Source: Candidatus Cloacimonadota bacterium
GTDB lineage: Bacteria > Cloacimonadota > Cloacimonadia > Cloacimonadales > Cloacimonadaceae
Direction: 5' to 3'
Length of the DNA stretch: 8,328 nucleotides
NCBI GenBank assembly: GCA_028703735.1
Contig: JAQVMI010000065.1
Coordinates: 1 to 8,328 of the forward strand
Under the pieces are notes generated by a model. It made no database searches and had not been told where the DNA came from. It saw only the letters and a program-made list of their open reading frames with translations. The translations under genes were made by a program, and so were the position numbers. Numbering within the stretch: the stretch's first letter is position 1; each line of letters opens with the position of its first letter. This document shows, piece by piece, positions 7,216-8,328 of the stretch.

Positions 7216-7995
7216 ATTGTCTTCCTTAGGGTTTTGTTCTTTGGGGTAATTTATTTTCATATCTGGTGGGTTCTCTATAATTGAACCTGGGGCAAAGGTA
7301 AAAGAGGATTTAACCTCCACCTTTACACCATATTTCAGGGCAAATTCCACAGCTCTGGGATGAAGAACCTTAGAGCCACTGTAGCATAAGGTTAACATTA
7401 ATGAAGGGCTGATAGATTTTATCATCGCAGGGTGATCTACAATGCGAGGATCAGCAGAATAAACTCCATCAACATCTGTATAGATTTCGCACTTTTCTGC
7501 ACCAAGATAACAAGCCAGGGCAACGGCAGAAGTATCTGAACCACCTCTTCCCAGGGTGGTAATTTCCTTATTCAAGCTAACACCTTGAAAACCTGCTACA
7601 ATCACAACTTTCCCCTTGGCAAGCTCTTCATGAATTCTAAAAGCATTCACTTTTAAAATACGGGCATTTCCATGTTTGTCATCTGTTATTATCCCACTTT
7701 GTGAACCTGTGAAAGAGATTGAAGGCACACCCTCTTCCATTAAAGCTAAGGAAAGCAAGCTCATGCTAATTCTTTCCCCAGCAGTAAGAAGCATGTCCAT
7801 TTCTCTTCTGGATGGACACTGTGAGATTCCATAAGCCAAACTAAAAAGCTCATCAGTAGTTTTCGCCATAGCAGAAACCACCAAAACCAAGCCATCTCCA
7901 CTGCCATATTCCTGGGCTATTTTATGCGCTATATTGCGAATCAAATCGATATTGCCAACCGATGTGCCGCCAAATTTCTTTACTATTATTGCCAT
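6799..7995 (-). CDS. lysC: Aspartate kinase (monofunctional, two C-terminal ACT domains)
   Basis: Aspartate kinase phosphorylates L-aspartate with ATP, the first step toward lysine, methionine, threonine and diaminopimelate. The 398-residue length fits the bacterial monofunctional type. Kinase-domain motifs are KFGGTS (7-12), TAGER (71-75), TLGRGGSDTSA (147-157), TDVDGVYSADPR (173-184) and SGSKVLHPRAVE (206-217). After a polar linker (about 244-262), residues about 265-398 form the regulatory ACT pair. It begins with MEERTVSAIAHKE, and NLVGLGLGHDP (341-351) marks the second ACT; both have drifted from the usual effector-binding text, so feedback behaviour cannot be predicted. A strong internal ribosome binding site precedes Met261 (separate entry). 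The gene is preceded by AGGA 9 nt before the ATG and followed 3 bp later by metG. The symbol lysC is used in the general sense; the sensitive amino acid is not known. Confidence 0.95.
   Translation of the reverse strand: MAIIVKKFGGTSVGNIDLIRNIAHKIAQEYGSGDGLVLVVSAMAKTTDELFSLAYGISQCPSRREMDMLLTAGERISMSLLSLALMEEGVPSISFTGSQSGIITDDKHGNARILKVNAFRIHEELAKGKVVIVAGFQGVSLNKEITTLGRGGSDTSAVALACYLGAEKCEIYTDVDGVYSADPRIVDHPAMIKSISPSLMLTLCYSGSKVLHPRAVEFALKYGVKVEVKSSFTFAPGSIIENPPDMKINYPKEQNPKEDNMEERTVSAIAHKEALICYKLLVTDAMLEALSTWNLEVFKSYVIDKNIELFIEAKYEKEADYILKNRNIEIVDKIANLAFVNLVGLGLGHDPAILASVMQICKPFEIVRCLNNEQSVELLIPQPYLKEAVQTLHKHFIG
6802..6805 (-). promoter_or_regulatory. Ribosome binding site of metG
   Basis: AGGA on the minus strand lies 6 nt before the metG ATG at 6795, inside the final codons of aspartate kinase (AGGATAAATTATG). 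The arrangement implies coupled translation and confirms the start, which also gives the standard MetRS N-terminus MKYIVTSALPYANG. Confidence 0.75.
7221..7228 (-). promoter_or_regulatory. Strong internal Shine-Dalgarno-like site in aspartate kinase
   Basis: TAAGGAAG on the minus strand matches seven of eight bases of TAAGGAGG and stands 5 nt from the in-frame ATG at 7215. Its position at the linker between the kinase and ACT domains is where a beta-subunit start would be expected. Confidence 0.4.
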
Positions 7996-8070
7996 TTAGC
8001 TCATTCCTATTTTAGTAATATTAAATGTCAAGCAGAATGATGATTAACATGTGAATATTTGTACCTTAGA
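7996..8070 (-). promoter_or_regulatory. Intergenic leader of aspartate kinase: ribosome binding site and possible weak promoter
   Basis: This 75-bp gap is the only real intergenic space in the window. AGGA at 8008-8005 lies 9 nt before the aspartate kinase ATG and is its likely ribosome binding site. A perfect TTGACA occurs at 8031-8026, but no good -10 box follows at 16-18 bp (TAGGAA and AGGAAT are poor). A TAAAAT at 8014-8009 is only 11 bp away. A promoter here is possible but unproven, and sigma preference in FCB bacteria may differ from the E. coli consensus. I see no hairpin with a T-run that would terminate the permease transcript, so read-through is plausible. Confidence 0.35.
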
Positions 8071-8328
8071 CTAAATCTCAGCTTTCAGCAGAAAGGCGAA
8101 ACCCAAGGCAGTAAAAGCAAAATTCGGAAGCCAAGCCGCCCACACCGGAGGTATTACTCCATTATAGCCAAGGCTCTGAATTACCCGTACCACAATCAGA
8201 TAGGTAAAGCACACAACTAATCCAAGCATTATTACCCACCCTCTCCCTTTGGAACGAACATTGGAAGTGGCTATGGGCATAAAGAAGAATATCACGATTA
8301 AGTTTGTTAAGGGAAAAGCAATCTTCAT
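8071..8328 (-). CDS. LptF/LptG (YjgP/YjgQ) family permease, C-terminal fragment (5' end outside window)
   Basis: The visible 85 residues are the C-terminal membrane part of an LptF/LptG-type protein, an inner-membrane component of the LptB2FG ABC transporter that extracts lipopolysaccharide and pushes it along the LptC-LptA bridge to the outer membrane. Three hydrophobic segments are visible, at about residues 4-21, 31-50 and 63-82. Family features include KIAFPLTNLIV at the first helix, the small polar loop RSKGRG, and GVIPPVWAAWLPN (57-69) before the last helix. The Met at the window edge is probably internal, since family members have roughly 270 or more residues before this point. LptF and LptG cannot be told apart from this piece. 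It is followed by a 75-bp gap, so it may or may not share the transcript with aspartate kinase. Confidence 0.85.
   Translation of the reverse strand: MKIAFPLTNLIVIFFFMPIATSNVRSKGRGWVIMLGLVVCFTYLIVVRVIQSLGYNGVIPPVWAAWLPNFAFTALGFAFLLKAEI

Noticed and set aside
7996..8004. A two-codon minigene (ATG AGC TAA) directly abutting the aspartate kinase ATG, which could act as a leader or attenuator.
   Set aside because: The only nearby Shine-Dalgarno (AGGA, 8008-8005) touches this ATG with no spacer, so initiation there is unlikely, while its 9-nt distance suits the real start. Such short frames arise easily by chance.
8009..8031. A consensus sigma-70 promoter made of TTGACA (8031-8026) and TAAAAT (8014-8009).
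   Set aside because: The spacer is only 11 bp, far from the usual 16-18, and no good -10 box occurs at the correct distance. It is kept only as a weak possibility in the leader entry.
7996..8070. A riboswitch, T-box or lysine/SAM leader ahead of aspartate kinase and metG.
   Set aside because: The gap is only 75 nt and shows no long stems, T-box consensus or terminator hairpin, so it is too small and unstructured for these classes.

Overview
The window comes from a bacterial chromosome. By eye it is moderately AT-rich (about 40% GC, not computed). All genes lie on the minus strand, so transcription runs from position 8328 toward position 1. The end of an LptF/LptG-type lipopolysaccharide-export permease points to a Gram-negative cell with an outer membrane. 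Three traits suggest the FCB / Bacteroidota-related world: a methionyl-tRNA synthetase with a KISTS loop and a fused Trbp111-like domain, a SpoIID-like protein outside any sporulation context, and a large secreted CRTAC1-like FG-GAP protein. Candidatus Cloacimonadota would fit well. This is inference from gene style, not a database match.

Layout in transcription order: (1) 8328-8071, C-terminal part of the LptF/LptG-family permease. (2) 8070-7996, a 75-bp gap, the only real intergenic space; it holds the aspartate kinase ribosome binding site and perhaps a weak promoter. (3) 7995-6799, aspartate kinase with two divergent ACT domains; a strong internal ribosome binding site lies just before Met261, so a separate ACT-only beta subunit may be made. 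(4) 6795-4762, methionyl-tRNA synthetase (metG), 3 bp downstream. (5) 4753-3266, exported SpoIID/LytB-domain protein, 8 bp downstream and without a recognisable Shine-Dalgarno. (6) 3273-2395, Hsp33 (hslO), overlapping the previous gene by 8 bp. (7) From 2395 to beyond position 1, a large secreted protein overlapping hslO by 1 bp (TAATG). 798 residues are visible: a signal peptide, about 380 mostly helical residues, then seven aligned FG-GAP/VCBS-type repeats. Its C-terminus is outside the window.

The last five genes are packed so tightly (gaps or overlaps of 3, 8, -8 and -1 bp) that they are almost certainly one transcript. The set mixes amino-acid supply (aspartate kinase heads the Asp pathway toward Met, Thr and Lys), Met-tRNA charging, peptidoglycan remodelling, an oxidation-activated chaperone, and a secreted repeat protein. 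No mobile element, CRISPR array, RNA gene or phage signal is visible. The points most worth a second look are the candidate nested beta-subunit start in aspartate kinase and the architecture of the secreted repeat protein.
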